Assembly (NCBI GenBank): GCA_963718195.1
Contig: CAVQYQ010000003.1
Location: forward strand, 310,001 to 374,000
From: MADRE3 sp963718195
GTDB lineage: Bacteria; Desulfobacterota; Desulfobulbia; Desulfobulbales; Desulfocapsaceae
Direction of reading: 5' to 3'
DNA: 64,000 bases
Notes under the pieces: generated by a model
Told to the model about the DNA's origin: nothing
What the model saw: only the letters and a program-made list of their open reading frames with translations
Database searches by the model: none
Program-made: the position numbers and the translations under genes
Shown here: one piece after another, positions 8,175 through 16,606 of the stretch
Layout: each line of letters begins with the position of its first letter
Numbering within the stretch: the first letter of the stretch is position 1

Positions 8175-9839
8175 ATGAAATATTACAAAGTCTTGCTTTT
8201 TTTATCATATTTTCTCTTCATTGCTTTGCCAGCGATATCATCTGACAGTGACAAGAATGGTGAGCTTGGCAAAGCAATGGCCCAGCATCTCTCCTGTTAC
8301 CCACTGGAATTACTCGATTTTAAAAAACAGGAACCAATAATCAAAACCAGAGATGTATGCCTGGCAACCATTTATCATGAAACAGGAGCTTCTCCCCTTT
8401 GGGTTACTGATCGTGGACCGGTCAAAAAGGCATTTATTCTTGTTGATTACTTGCGTTCAGCCTATCGCGAAGGGATTGACCCCGAAGAATACGAAATAAG
8501 TAAAATTGAGAAACTCCTGCACTCTATGCAGGTTGAGGATCTCGCTCAACTGGATACACTTCTCACCTATAATCTGGTTAAGTATGTCCACGACATGAGT
8601 TTTGGCCAGATCAAATACCGAGAGCTTGACCCGGATTTATTCTCCGAGGCAGGTGACGAAAATTTCAATCCCGCGGCAGCGGTCAAAGCCGCTCTTGCCG
8701 CACCAGATTTCTCAGCGTATCTTGAGGCGCTCCCTCCCCGGCACAAATACTACACAGGGCTTCGAAATGCTCTTGCCTACTTCCAAGAGGTTGGTCGACA
8801 GGAACAATGGGAACCAATTCCACCGGGCTCACTTATTCGTCCGGGACAGCAGGATGAGCGACTTGAGGCGGTTCAACGCCGGATCGCTTTGACGAGCAGA
8901 ACCGAGCCTCGTGACCAGCCTGTCGAGATGTATGATGATGACCTCGTGGCTGAGGTCAAGAGTTTTCAGGCAACACACGGGCTCAAGCCTGACGGAATTA
9001 TCGGCCCCCAGACACTCTCATGGCTGAATAAATCGCCAGATGATCTCGCCGATATCATTCGGGTTAATATGGCACGGTGGCGGTGGCAGGATCATGAACT
9101 TGGTGATACTCATATCATCGTCAACATAGCCGGTTTTTATCTGAGTGCTATTCGGGCTGGGCAGGTTGCCCTGGAGATGCCGGTGATTGTTGGCAAGCTG
9201 CAGCACAAAACCCCTGTGTTTTCTGATAAGATAAGATATCTGGATTTCAATCCATTCTGGAATGTACCTCCAACTATTGCCCGGAATGAAGAACTCCCGG
9301 AGCTGCGAAAAGACCCCGCTCATCTTGTTAATCGGCACATTCGTGTTTTTTCCAGCTGGCAGTCCGATGCAATCGAGCTTGATTCAATGGCGATTGACTG
9401 GAAAGCTGTCAGCCGAAAACAGATGGGGCAGTACAAATTGCGGCAGGACCCAGGACCCTGGAACGCTCTCGGGCGTGTTAAATTTGTTTTCCCCAATACA
9501 CATTCTGTTTATCTGCATGACACACCAACCCAGAATTTATTTAACCAGCATAGACGGACATTCAGTCATGGCTGTATCAGGGTCAGTGAACCGTTGAAAC
9601 TCGCTTTCTTTTGTCTGGAAGATCAGGGGGGTAAGTGGTCAGAAGCGGATATGAAAAAAGTCATGGAAGATGGTGAGCGCATGGTCGTCAGTCTCAAAGG
9701 CGGGTTGCCGATTCACATCACCTATCAGACAGCCTATCCTGACGAGAGTGGTACGATCCGATTTAGTGAAGACATCTATAACCGTGATACAAAACTTAAG
9801 AAAGCCCTGGAAGAAACCAACCCTGCCAGAAAGAGCTGA
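8175..9839 (+). CDS. Murein L,D-transpeptidase, YcbB/LdtD type
   Basis: Forms 3-3 cross-links in peptidoglycan or attaches proteins to it, in the periplasm. The 554-residue protein begins with a signal peptide (about residues 1-22). A scaffold region typical of YcbB follows (ATIYHETGASPLWV and SAYREGIDPEEY). A peptidoglycan-binding module lies about 254-285 (VKSFQATHGLKPDGIIGPQTL). The YkuD catalytic domain is about residues 310-500, with YLHDTP, then SHGCIRVSEP carrying the catalytic Cys467. Length and domain order match LdtD. The gene appears monocistronic, with a ribosome site AAGAGG before the ATG. A long non-coding stretch follows it. Confidence 0.93.
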   Translation: MKYYKVLLFLSYFLFIALPAISSDSDKNGELGKAMAQHLSCYPLELLDFKKQEPIIKTRDVCLATIYHETGASPLWVTDRGPVKKAFILVDYLRSAYREGIDPEEYEISKIEKLLHSMQVEDLAQLDTLLTYNLVKYVHDMSFGQIKYRELDPDLFSEAGDENFNPAAAVKAALAAPDFSAYLEALPPRHKYYTGLRNALAYFQEVGRQEQWEPIPPGSLIRPGQQDERLEAVQRRIALTSRTEPRDQPVEMYDDDLVAEVKSFQATHGLKPDGIIGPQTLSWLNKSPDDLADIIRVNMARWRWQDHELGDTHIIVNIAGFYLSAIRAGQVALEMPVIVGKLQHKTPVFSDKIRYLDFNPFWNVPPTIARNEELPELRKDPAHLVNRHIRVFSSWQSDAIELDSMAIDWKAVSRKQMGQYKLRQDPGPWNALGRVKFVFPNTHSVYLHDTPTQNLFNQHRRTFSHGCIRVSEPLKLAFFCLEDQGGKWSEADMKKVMEDGERMVVSLKGGLPIHITYQTAYPDESGTIRFSEDIYNRDTKLKKALEETNPARKS

Positions 9840-10003
9840 GTCTCTGGTCAATAAGGTCTAGAGCAGGCGTATAGGAGAGAGCGCCTGAATCCCATTCGTC
9901 AGTCGAGGTCATCTCTGGTCGTATTTCAATACGCACCATCGAACAGAACCTTTCCAACCAACACCATTTCATTTTCGGAGCAAGCAGACAGGTTTGTGGC
10001 GAA

Positions 10004-10041
10004 AATTTAGTTCGTTTACCCGCGGGTAAACGAACTAAATT
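10004..10041. repeat. Perfect 38-bp palindrome
   Basis: Both 19-bp arms match without a mismatch or spacer. The centre is ACCCGCGGGT and the outer ends are AATTTAGTTC and GAACTAAATT. No T run follows, so it is not a standard intrinsic terminator. It could be a dispersed palindromic repeat or a protein-binding site; copy number cannot be judged from this window. Confidence 0.9.
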
Positions 10042-10231
10042 CAGAATTTATAGGAAAAATCAATAGATAGTGGTTTATTGCCCCTGTAATTTCAGCTTAG
10101 TAACTGTAATTAATGTATAAAATAAGTATACCAAAAGTTTTTATCACGAGCACCACCACTCTGTGGTTGTTATATAAATATCTGTAATAAAATAATATTA
10201 TACTGAAAGTAAAGTTTGTGAAAAATCAGGT

Positions 10232-10260
10232 TTGACATTTGGTATACAGTATGCCATATT
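10232..10260 (+). promoter_or_regulatory. Candidate sigma-70 promoter of the catabolic island
   Basis: TTGACA at 10232-10237 is a perfect -35 box. With a 17-bp spacer, CATATT at 10255-10260 matches four of six -10 positions. It lies about 110 bp upstream of the ATG of the TRAP binding-protein gene. The weak -10 box and the palindrome in the spacer suggest a regulated promoter. Confidence 0.6.
10240..10256. promoter_or_regulatory. Candidate GntR/FCD operator in the promoter spacer
   Basis: TGGTATACAGTATGCCA is a 17-bp inverted repeat with one mismatched pair (TGGTATAC, central A, GTATGCCA). TGGTATACCA-like sites are typical of FCD-subfamily GntR repressors, and the island encodes one (15853-16491). 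Sitting between the -35 and -10 boxes, it would block RNA polymerase. A second GTATACC sequence lies at 10126-10132. Confidence 0.55.
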
Positions 10261-10370
10261 GGCACTGTAGGTTGGCAATGTGCCATAATGCGCCCGCTTG
10301 TCTTTTCTGTTCTGGAGGAGTCGTCCCAGGCATCGATCGGGCCAACACCAAAAAAAATGAGGAGGAAATT

Positions 10371-11357
10371 ATGAAGAATACCATGAGAAAATACGTATTA
10401 GGAGCATGTGCCGGGCTATTGGCGTTTGGCGGACTGGTTCAATCTGCTTCGGCTCTTGAAGTTGTCCTGGCTATCAGTGCGAAGCCCGGTTCGACTCAAT
10501 ATATCACCGCCGAGGAATTCACCAGCCGTGCCAATGATCTTCTTGGAGATAAAGCAAAGGTTGTCTTTTATGGCTCATCGCAGCTTGGCAAGGACAAGGA
10601 CCTGATGCAGAAGCTGAAGCTCGGAACGGTTCATCTGACGATGCCTTCTTCCATCATGTCATCGATTGCTCCAGAGGCCGGTCTGTTTGATATGCCATTT
10701 CTGGTAAAAGACAGGGCCCATCTCAACAGAATAGAGCATAAAGTGTTCTGGCCAATGATTGCTCCTGCAATCGAGGCAAAAGGATATAAGGTCATTGGTT
10801 TCTGGGAAAATGGGATCCGTCACATCAGTAATAACGTTAAGCCGATCAATACACCGGATGACCTGAAAGGCATCAAAATCAGGACTCCGAAGTCTACCTG
10901 GCGTGTGAAAATGTTTAGCGCCTGGGGTGCAAATCCAACGCCAATGTCATTTTCTGAGGTTTTTGTAGCACTGCAGACCGGTGTTATCGATGGCCAGGAA
11001 AATCCTTATACCAATATTTATGCCGCCAAACTAAACGAAGTCCAGAAATACCTGTCGGTTACCGGCCATGTTTATACTCCTTCCTATCTCACTGCGGGAG
11101 CAGCACAGTGGGAGAAGCTTCCTGCAGATGTTAGAGCGATTCTTGAGAAGACCGCTGTAGATGTCCAGGGCTGGATGTATGCCACCGGGACAATGGATGA
11201 CATGGCACTGCGCACCAAGCTGGGTGAGAGCATGGAAGTGAACATTGCTGATCGTGCCGCCTTTGTTGAGGCAAGCAAGCCGATCTATGCAGAGTTTGCC
11301 AAGGAAGTTGCCACCGGTAAAGAGATGATCGATATGGCCCTGCAGCTGGCCGAGTAA
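10371..11357 (+). CDS. TRAP transporter solute-binding protein, DctP type
   Basis: Periplasmic receptor of a TRAP transporter. The start is the ATG seven bases after GAGGAGG, giving 328 residues with a signal peptide of about 25 residues ending in ASA-LEV. The upstream extension of the frame is not translated in any plausible way. Family features are the strand/helix pattern KLGTVHLTMPSS, the helix DDLKGIKIRTPKS with the conserved arginine that binds the ligand carboxylate, and EVFVALQTGVIDGQENPYTNIY. It is the first gene of the 12.4-kb island, followed by the two membrane subunits. The ligand is probably a small carboxylate or sugar acid, an inference from the neighbouring enzymes. Confidence 0.95.
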   Translation: MKNTMRKYVLGACAGLLAFGGLVQSASALEVVLAISAKPGSTQYITAEEFTSRANDLLGDKAKVVFYGSSQLGKDKDLMQKLKLGTVHLTMPSSIMSSIAPEAGLFDMPFLVKDRAHLNRIEHKVFWPMIAPAIEAKGYKVIGFWENGIRHISNNVKPINTPDDLKGIKIRTPKSTWRVKMFSAWGANPTPMSFSEVFVALQTGVIDGQENPYTNIYAAKLNEVQKYLSVTGHVYTPSYLTAGAAQWEKLPADVRAILEKTAVDVQGWMYATGTMDDMALRTKLGESMEVNIADRAAFVEASKPIYAEFAKEVATGKEMIDMALQLAE

Positions 11358-11367
11358 TGTTACAACC

Positions 11368-11392
11368 GCACCCGGTTTTCTGAACCGGGTGC
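11368..11392 (+). terminator. Intercistronic hairpin between TRAP binding protein and membrane subunits
   Basis: Ten-base perfect arms GCACCCGGTT and AACCGGGTGC enclose a 5-base loop, starting 10 bp after the dctP stop. No strong T run follows, so it may act as a partial terminator or as an mRNA stabiliser that keeps the binding protein in excess over the permease. Confidence 0.6.
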
Positions 11393-11433
11393 ATCACTTC
11401 TTGCAATAGGGCCGCTGCTGGCGGGTTCCGTTT

Positions 11434-11964
11434 ATGTTTACTCGAACAAGAAAATGGCTTGAGAGCATCCTCGAGTTTATTTCGATTGCTCTGTTGATCA
11501 CCCTTGCCTGTATTGTGGTCCTCGCCGTCGTTTTCAGATTTCTTGGACAGTCATTGATCTGGTATGACGAGGTTGCCTCTGTCGTGCTTGCCTGGCTGAC
11601 CTATTACGGATCTGCTCTTGCCGCGTGCCACCGCGGTCATCTGGGATTTCCGGGGCTCTTCCTGTCACTGGCCAAACCATTGCGGGGTGTGGCCTTTATT
11701 GTTGCCGAGTTCGTGGTCATTGGGTTTTTCGCCGTTATCGGATATGCGGGCTGGTATATCATGGGAATTTTCGGTGACGAGACGCTTGTCAGCCTCAGTT
11801 GGGTGCACCTCAGCTTTACCCAGTCGGTCATTCCTGTCGGTGCAGCATTGTTCATCCTTGCCGAATTGCTCAGTATGCCTGAGGCCTGGAAAAAATCGAT
11901 GGCAGGAATCGACTATGAAAAAGAAGCAATAGATCAGGCGATCGAGGAGGCAAGCCAGTCATGA
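11434..11964 (+). CDS. TRAP transporter small permease, DctQ type
   Basis: The four-helix small membrane subunit of the TRAP transporter, 176 residues. Hydrophobic segments lie about residues 14-36, 47-66, 88-108 and 125-150. The motif WYDEVASVVLAWLTYYGSALAACHRGHLGF matches the conserved W-x-x-E...R-x-x-H region of DctQ proteins. It overlaps the DctM gene by 4 bp, so the two membrane subunits are translationally coupled. The tail after the last helix is acidic and probably cytoplasmic. Confidence 0.93.
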   Translation: MFTRTRKWLESILEFISIALLITLACIVVLAVVFRFLGQSLIWYDEVASVVLAWLTYYGSALAACHRGHLGFPGLFLSLAKPLRGVAFIVAEFVVIGFFAVIGYAGWYIMGIFGDETLVSLSWVHLSFTQSVIPVGAALFILAELLSMPEAWKKSMAGIDYEKEAIDQAIEEASQS

Positions 11965-13244
11965 TTACCGCCCTGTTGATTTTCGGATTGTTACTGCTCG
12001 TTCTGATAAATGTGCCGATTGCAGTAGCGCTCGGTGCTGTTGCGCTGATCGGGATGGTTACGTCAAAAGGTACCGACAGTATCTATAACGCGGCGTTGAC
12101 CATGTTTGACGGGGCGACAAATTTTCCGCTGCTGGCCATCCCACTGTTTATTCTCGCCGGGGCCCTGATGAATACGACGAGTATCTCCAGGCGACTGATT
12201 AACCTGACCTCTGCCCTGATCGGATTTGTTCGCGGCGGGCTGGCCATGGTTAATGTCGGTGTTTCAATGTTTTTTGCTGAAATTTCGGGATCTGCGGTTG
12301 CTGATGTTGCGGCGATCGGCTCTGTTCTGATCCCCGCCATGAAGAACCGTAATTACACGCCGGAACTCTCGGCAGCGGTGACCTCGTCGTCGGCCTCGAT
12401 TGCCATTATTATTCCGCCGTCCATTGCCATGATCATCTATGGCGCACTTTCAGATACCTCTATCGTGCAGCTATTTGTGGCCGGAATTATTCCAGGTATC
12501 CTTGGCGGTTTTTCAATGATGGGACTTTGCTACTGGTATGCTGTTCGCTATGATCTGCCAAGAGAGGATGCTTTTTCACTTTCGAAGCTGTGGAGTGCCT
12601 TTAAAGAAGCAGGTTGGGCCTTGACCCTGCCGGTCATAATCCTGGGTGGAATTTTTGGTGGGATCGTGACGGCAACCGAAGGAGCCGGTCTGGCAGTTGT
12701 GGCTGCGCTGATCATAGGAGGCTTCATCTATCGTGAAATTAATTGGGTTCACCTGAGAAAAGCCATGGTGGAAGGGGTTACCCAGACGGCTGTTGTGATG
12801 CTGCTGGTTGCCACGTCTGCAGTGCTCGGGTTGTACCTCACCGAAATGCAGGTTCCCCAGCATTTTGCCTCCTGGATGATGGGTTTCACCAGCAACAAGA
12901 TCATGGTGCTGGCAATGCTCAACGTCATGCTGTTCGTTGTTGGGATGTTTTTACACGGTGCAGCGGCGATTATCCTCATTGTTCCGATTGTCATGCCGCT
13001 CGTGCACCAGCTTGGCATCAACCCCATCCAGTTTGGCCTGATCATGACGCTCAACATCGCAATCGGCCAGCAGACGCCCCCGGTGGCAAGTGTACTGGTC
13101 ACCAGCTGTTCAATAGCCAAGACTGATATCTGGGAGACAACAAAGGTAAATATTCCCTTTATTCTCGTACTTGTTTTTGTACTGATGCTTGTCACCTATT
13201 TTCCGCCAGTATCATTGAGTCTGGTAAACTTATTTTATGGATAG
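11961..13244 (+). CDS. TRAP transporter large permease, DctM type
   Basis: The sodium-coupled translocating subunit, 427 residues, about 12 hydrophobic segments. Family hallmarks include FPLLAIPLFILAGALM near residue 53, the EISGSAVADVAAIGSVLIPAM stretch, SSASIAIIIPPSIAMIIYG, and NIAIGQQTPPVASVLVTS near the C-terminus. The start overlaps DctQ by 4 bp and its stop overlaps the PdxA-like gene by 8 bp, tying transport and catabolism into one transcript. Confidence 0.96.
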   Translation: MITALLIFGLLLLVLINVPIAVALGAVALIGMVTSKGTDSIYNAALTMFDGATNFPLLAIPLFILAGALMNTTSISRRLINLTSALIGFVRGGLAMVNVGVSMFFAEISGSAVADVAAIGSVLIPAMKNRNYTPELSAAVTSSSASIAIIIPPSIAMIIYGALSDTSIVQLFVAGIIPGILGGFSMMGLCYWYAVRYDLPREDAFSLSKLWSAFKEAGWALTLPVIILGGIFGGIVTATEGAGLAVVAALIIGGFIYREINWVHLRKAMVEGVTQTAVVMLLVATSAVLGLYLTEMQVPQHFASWMMGFTSNKIMVLAMLNVMLFVVGMFLHGAAAIILIVPIVMPLVHQLGINPIQFGLIMTLNIAIGQQTPPVASVLVTSCSIAKTDIWETTKVNIPFILVLVFVLMLVTYFPPVSLSLVNLFYG

Positions 13245-14259
13245 AAAGATCGTTATGACTGAAAAAATGAAACCCGGAATCGCTCTGGTACTTGGGGACC
13301 CCTGTGGCATTGGTCCGGAACTCGCGCTTAAATTACTCGGTGATAAATCAGTCACCGATCGAGCAGATGTGGTTGTGGTAGCAGACAGAAACGTCTTTGA
13401 AAAAGGTGCACAAATTGCCGGCGTCAGTGTCGAGTATCGTTTGACTGACCATATGGACAAAGACACCCTCAATGACGGGGGGATCGTCCTGTTCGAAGAA
13501 CCGGAGCTCATTTTGGCTGATTACCAGCTCGGCCAGGTGTCGAAAAAATCGGGAAAATATCAGCTTGATTGCCTTGCCAAAGGGTTGGAGTTCTGTACCA
13601 GAGGACTGGTCGATGCCGTGTGTTTTGCCCCCTTGAACAAGGAGGCTATGCACCTTGCTGGTCTCAAACACGAGGATGAGTCCGGTTTCTTCATCGATCA
13701 GCTTGGTCACAAAGGGGATTTTGGTCTTCTGAATACGCTTGGCAACCTCTGGACCTCAAGAGCCACCTCTCATGTTGCCCACAAACAGGTGAGTGAGCTG
13801 TTAACGACAGAAACCATTTTTGAGGCAACACGGCTGCTTGATAAAGCGCTGCGGGCCAGTGGCAACGACAATCCCAAAATTGCGGTGGCCGGTCTCAACC
13901 CGCATGCCGGTGACGGTGGAGTGTTTGGCAGTGAAGAAGTCGACATCATAGAACCAGCGGTAAAGCAGGCCCGGGATGCCGGTATCAATGCGGTGGGACC
14001 TTTTCCTGCTGATACGATTTTTCTGATGGGACGTGCGGGTAAATACGATGCAATCGTCACCATGTATCACGACCAGGGGCAAATTGCCATGAAACTGATG
14101 GGGTTTGATCATGGGGTTACCGTTCATGCCGGTCTGAAATATCCGGTCACCACCTCTGCCCACGGTTCAGCCTTTGACATCGCCGGCAAGGGAATAGCCA
14201 ATGAGAAGGCCCTGCGGGCAGCGTTTGACCTCGCCTGCTCCATGGCCCGACCCGCTTAG
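13237..14259 (+). CDS. PdxA-family dehydrogenase, probably a PdxA2-type acid-sugar phosphate dehydrogenase
   Basis: PdxA-fold, divalent-metal- and NAD-dependent dehydrogenases oxidise a 3-hydroxy acid 4-phosphate with decarboxylation. Canonical PdxA serves vitamin B6 synthesis; PdxA2 paralogues oxidise 4-phospho-D-threonate or -erythronate to give dihydroxyacetone phosphate. The 340-residue protein begins with GDPCGIGPELALK. It has the metal-binding histidines in ATSHVAHKQ, GLNPHAGDGG and the C-terminal VTVHAGLKYPVTTSAHGSAFD. Its place inside a transporter/dehydrogenase/aldolase operon favours the catabolic role. The start at 13237 overlaps dctM by 8 bp; in-frame ATGs at 13255 and 13267 are also possible. 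Confidence 0.88.
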   Translation: MDRKIVMTEKMKPGIALVLGDPCGIGPELALKLLGDKSVTDRADVVVVADRNVFEKGAQIAGVSVEYRLTDHMDKDTLNDGGIVLFEEPELILADYQLGQVSKKSGKYQLDCLAKGLEFCTRGLVDAVCFAPLNKEAMHLAGLKHEDESGFFIDQLGHKGDFGLLNTLGNLWTSRATSHVAHKQVSELLTTETIFEATRLLDKALRASGNDNPKIAVAGLNPHAGDGGVFGSEEVDIIEPAVKQARDAGINAVGPFPADTIFLMGRAGKYDAIVTMYHDQGQIAMKLMGFDHGVTVHAGLKYPVTTSAHGSAFDIAGKGIANEKALRAAFDLACSMARPA

Positions 14260-14288
14260 CGTTTTTGCCGTAAATTCAGGGGAAAATG

Positions 14289-15179
14289 ATGAAAGAAAGA
14301 ATCGGTTTTGTCGGCCTGGGGATGATGGGGCACGGCATCGCCAGTAATATCTTGAAAAATGGATATCCATTGACCGGGCTGGCTCACCGGAACAGGTCAG
14401 GAATCGATGATCTGCTCAAACGGGGAGGATCCGAGGCTGCCAGTCTCTCAGATCTGGTGGCTGCCAGTGATATCGTGTTCTTCTGTGTCACCGGCGCGGC
14501 GGAGGTTGAATCTCTGGTATACGCTGATAATGGTGTGCTCGCCCATGCCAGGCCCGGCTTTATCCTGGTCGACTGTTCCACCAGCACCCCTGCATTGAGT
14601 AAAAGAATCGCAGGAGACCTCTTGGAAAAAAAGGCCGGTTTTGTTGATGCTCCGGTTACCCGTGCGCCAAAGGACGCAGAGGCGGGAAGGTTAAACAGTC
14701 TGGTGGGAGCGGACACGGAACTGTTTGAAAAAATCAGACCGTTGCTGGCCTGTTATTCCGAAAATATTGCCTATTTCGGTCCTCCCGGATCAGGTAACAG
14801 CGCCAAGCTGATCAACAATTTCATCTCCTGCGGATATACCGCACTGATCTCAGAAGGTCTGTCGATCTGCTTTCAGGCAGGCGTTGATGCGAAGGTGCTC
14901 TACGACGTGATGTCCTCCGGCGGGGCAGACAGCGGTGTGCTCAGGAAAATGGTGCCGCCCCTGCTGGAAGGAGATTTGACGGGACACAAATTTTCTCTGG
15001 CCAATGCCTGTAAAGATGTTGGTTATTTTAAAAATTTTGCAGACAGTATGGGCTTTAAAAGTTATCTGGTGGATTCTTTACTGTCAACGTATCAGTCAGC
15101 AGTTGATGCCGGTCTTGGGGACAAGCTCATGGCGTCGCTCCTGGAACTGCATGGACCGGTTCCCGGTGAGAAGAAGTAG
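14289..15179 (+). CDS. NAD-dependent beta-hydroxyacid dehydrogenase (3-HIBADH family, LtnD-like)
   Basis: Oxidises a 2- or 3-hydroxy acid using NAD(P). The Rossmann motif GFVGLGMMGHGIASNI is at the N-terminus. The substrate-binding motif DAPVTRAPKDAEAG is near residue 120. The catalytic lysine lies in GSGNSAKLINNFISCG near residue 170, followed by the C-terminal helical domain. About 296 residues, the normal family length. The ATG at 14289 is better spaced from AGGGGA than the one at 14286. Members in acid-sugar operons include L-threonate 2-dehydrogenase and tartronate semialdehyde reductase. Here it sits between the PdxA-like and racemase-like genes, supporting a sugar-acid substrate. Confidence 0.9.
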   Translation: MKERIGFVGLGMMGHGIASNILKNGYPLTGLAHRNRSGIDDLLKRGGSEAASLSDLVAASDIVFFCVTGAAEVESLVYADNGVLAHARPGFILVDCSTSTPALSKRIAGDLLEKKAGFVDAPVTRAPKDAEAGRLNSLVGADTELFEKIRPLLACYSENIAYFGPPGSGNSAKLINNFISCGYTALISEGLSICFQAGVDAKVLYDVMSSGGADSGVLRKMVPPLLEGDLTGHKFSLANACKDVGYFKNFADSMGFKSYLVDSLLSTYQSAVDAGLGDKLMASLLELHGPVPGEKK

Positions 15180-15193
15180 ATAAGGAGGAATGA

Positions 15194-15856
15194 ATGATGG
15201 GACTGATTGGTCTGGTACATACGACTCGCCTGGTGATTGATCCGGTTCATGAAGCAATAACCGGATCGGTCCAGGATATTACTGTAAATCATGTTCTGGA
15301 CGAAGGGATCTTGAGAAGATTAGCTGCCCTTGGCAGGATTACGCCTGAGATTGTTGACTGGTTGACCAGGATGGTGACAGCAGCAGAAAGTGGCGGGGCT
15401 GATCTTGCCGTTGTCAGTTGTTCCTCACTTTCACCCTGTGTCAATGAAGTTCGTAACAGGGTGGGGATACCTGTGCTGAAAGTTGATGAGCCGATGATGG
15501 AGTTTGCAATTCAAAACGGCGATCGAATCGGTTTGATAATGACCAACCCAACGACACAGGAACCTTCCCAGATATTGTTCCAGGAAGTTTCAGAGCGGCT
15601 GGGTAAAAAGGTGGTTTTAATCCCGAAATTGTGTCCCGATGCTTTTGCGAAACTCAATAGCGGGGATACCAACGGTCATGATGCGGAGGTGGTGCAGGGT
15701 ATAGAAGAGCTGCTGAGGGAGACAGATCTGGTGATGCTCGCCCAGATATCTATTGCCCGGGTAAAGAGAAGCATCGATGATGGGGACAGGAACAGAGTTC
15801 TTTCCAGTCTTGACTTCATCGGAGCGAAAACCACGGAAGTGTTGTCAACGTTATGA
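15194..15856 (+). CDS. Asp/Glu/hydantoin racemase-fold protein with a single catalytic-site Cys
   Basis: A 220-residue protein of the Asp/Glu racemase superfamily, which includes racemases, maleate isomerase and arylmalonate decarboxylase. The first half carries AVVSCSSLSP, where the first active-site Cys is expected. The second site, usually L-x-C-T-H/G, reads VMLAQISIARV here, so the second Cys is replaced. A classical two-base racemization is therefore unlikely; an isomerase or decarboxylase-type reaction is possible. A strong ribosome site AAGGAGG precedes the ATG by 5 bp. It overlaps the regulator gene by 4 bp downstream. The function within the island is unknown. Confidence 0.82.
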   Translation: MMGLIGLVHTTRLVIDPVHEAITGSVQDITVNHVLDEGILRRLAALGRITPEIVDWLTRMVTAAESGGADLAVVSCSSLSPCVNEVRNRVGIPVLKVDEPMMEFAIQNGDRIGLIMTNPTTQEPSQILFQEVSERLGKKVVLIPKLCPDAFAKLNSGDTNGHDAEVVQGIEELLRETDLVMLAQISIARVKRSIDDGDRNRVLSSLDFIGAKTTEVLSTL

Positions 15857-16491
15857 AAAAAATTGATTTAAATTACAATGGGTTATCCGGGCAGGTATAT
15901 ATCTATATCAAAAAGATGATACTTTCAGGAGAGTTTGGTGCCGGCCACAAGATCCATGAGGAGAAGGTTGGACAGTTGTTCGGGGTAAGCCGTACACCGA
16001 TACGAGAGGCCTTGAAGAAATTGAGCGAGTATGGGCTGGTAACCTTGAAACCACGGAGTCATGCGGTTGTTGCCAGTTTGACCAAAGAGGAAGCCATTCA
16101 ACTTGCCCATATTCGAGCCCAACTCGAGGCTTTATCAACCAAGACCCTTACAGAAGTTGGCACGAACAAAGATTTTGATCACCTGGAAGGTATTGCCGAA
16201 GAGTGTGACAGGCTGATCGCTGAAGGGGATGTTGCCGCTGCATTTGAAAAAGACAGTGCCCTTCACCTTGAAATTGCTGGCCGAACAAAAAACACCCATT
16301 TGTTTGAAATAATAGAAAAAATTGATGCAAAAATCCAATTGTCCAGGTTGGTGATAAAGCTGCCCATCGACAGGCTGGAGAAATCTATAAACCAGCACAA
16401 TGCGATTGTGCAGGCCTTAAGGAGCAGGGACAGAGATCTTTCAGTACTCTTGATGCGCCATCACATCCTGCACCAGTTAAGCCATTTCTGA
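15853..16491 (+). CDS. GntR-family transcriptional regulator, FCD subfamily
   Basis: A 212-residue repressor or activator with an N-terminal winged helix-turn-helix (about residues 10-75, including LFGVSRTPIREALKKLSEYG) and a C-terminal all-helical FCD ligand domain (about 90-205). Conserved metal/ligand residues in the FCD domain include the Asp and His of AFEKDSALHLEIAG and the His near the C-terminus. Its gene overlaps the preceding one by 4 bp, so it is made from the operon it probably controls. The palindrome TGGTATACAGTATGCCA in the island promoter is a plausible binding site. The effector is probably the substrate or an intermediate of the pathway. Confidence 0.93.
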   Translation: MKKIDLNYNGLSGQVYIYIKKMILSGEFGAGHKIHEEKVGQLFGVSRTPIREALKKLSEYGLVTLKPRSHAVVASLTKEEAIQLAHIRAQLEALSTKTLTEVGTNKDFDHLEGIAEECDRLIAEGDVAAAFEKDSALHLEIAGRTKNTHLFEIIEKIDAKIQLSRLVIKLPIDRLEKSINQHNAIVQALRSRDRDLSVLLMRHHILHQLSHF

Positions 16492-16606
16492 AAAACCGGG
16501 TTCTGGCAGGTTTTCTGTTGTTCATAGGGATAGTATTTGCAGCTTTACAACAGGAGTATTGAACCAACTGAAATCTGCTGGCAGAGAATAAAATAGGAAA
16601 CAGAGC

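Larger units (their letters stand above)
9840..10370. other. 531-bp non-coding stretch before the catabolic island
   Basis: No convincing gene. It contains a short imperfect stem after the transpeptidase gene (CAGGCG/CGCCTG, no T tract), a perfect 38-bp palindrome at 10004-10041, a GTATACC half-site at 10126-10133 and a sigma-70-like promoter with an embedded operator at 10232-10260. An AT-rich section of about 140 bp lies between the palindrome and the promoter. The open frame that could be read from 10239 is an upstream extension of the dctP frame without a ribosome site. Confidence 0.7.

Noticed and set aside
10239..10370. In-frame N-terminal extension of the TRAP binding protein (MVYSMPYWHC...)
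   Set aside because: It lacks a ribosome site, overlaps the promoter and operator, and a strong GAGGAGG precedes a clear signal-peptide start at 10371.
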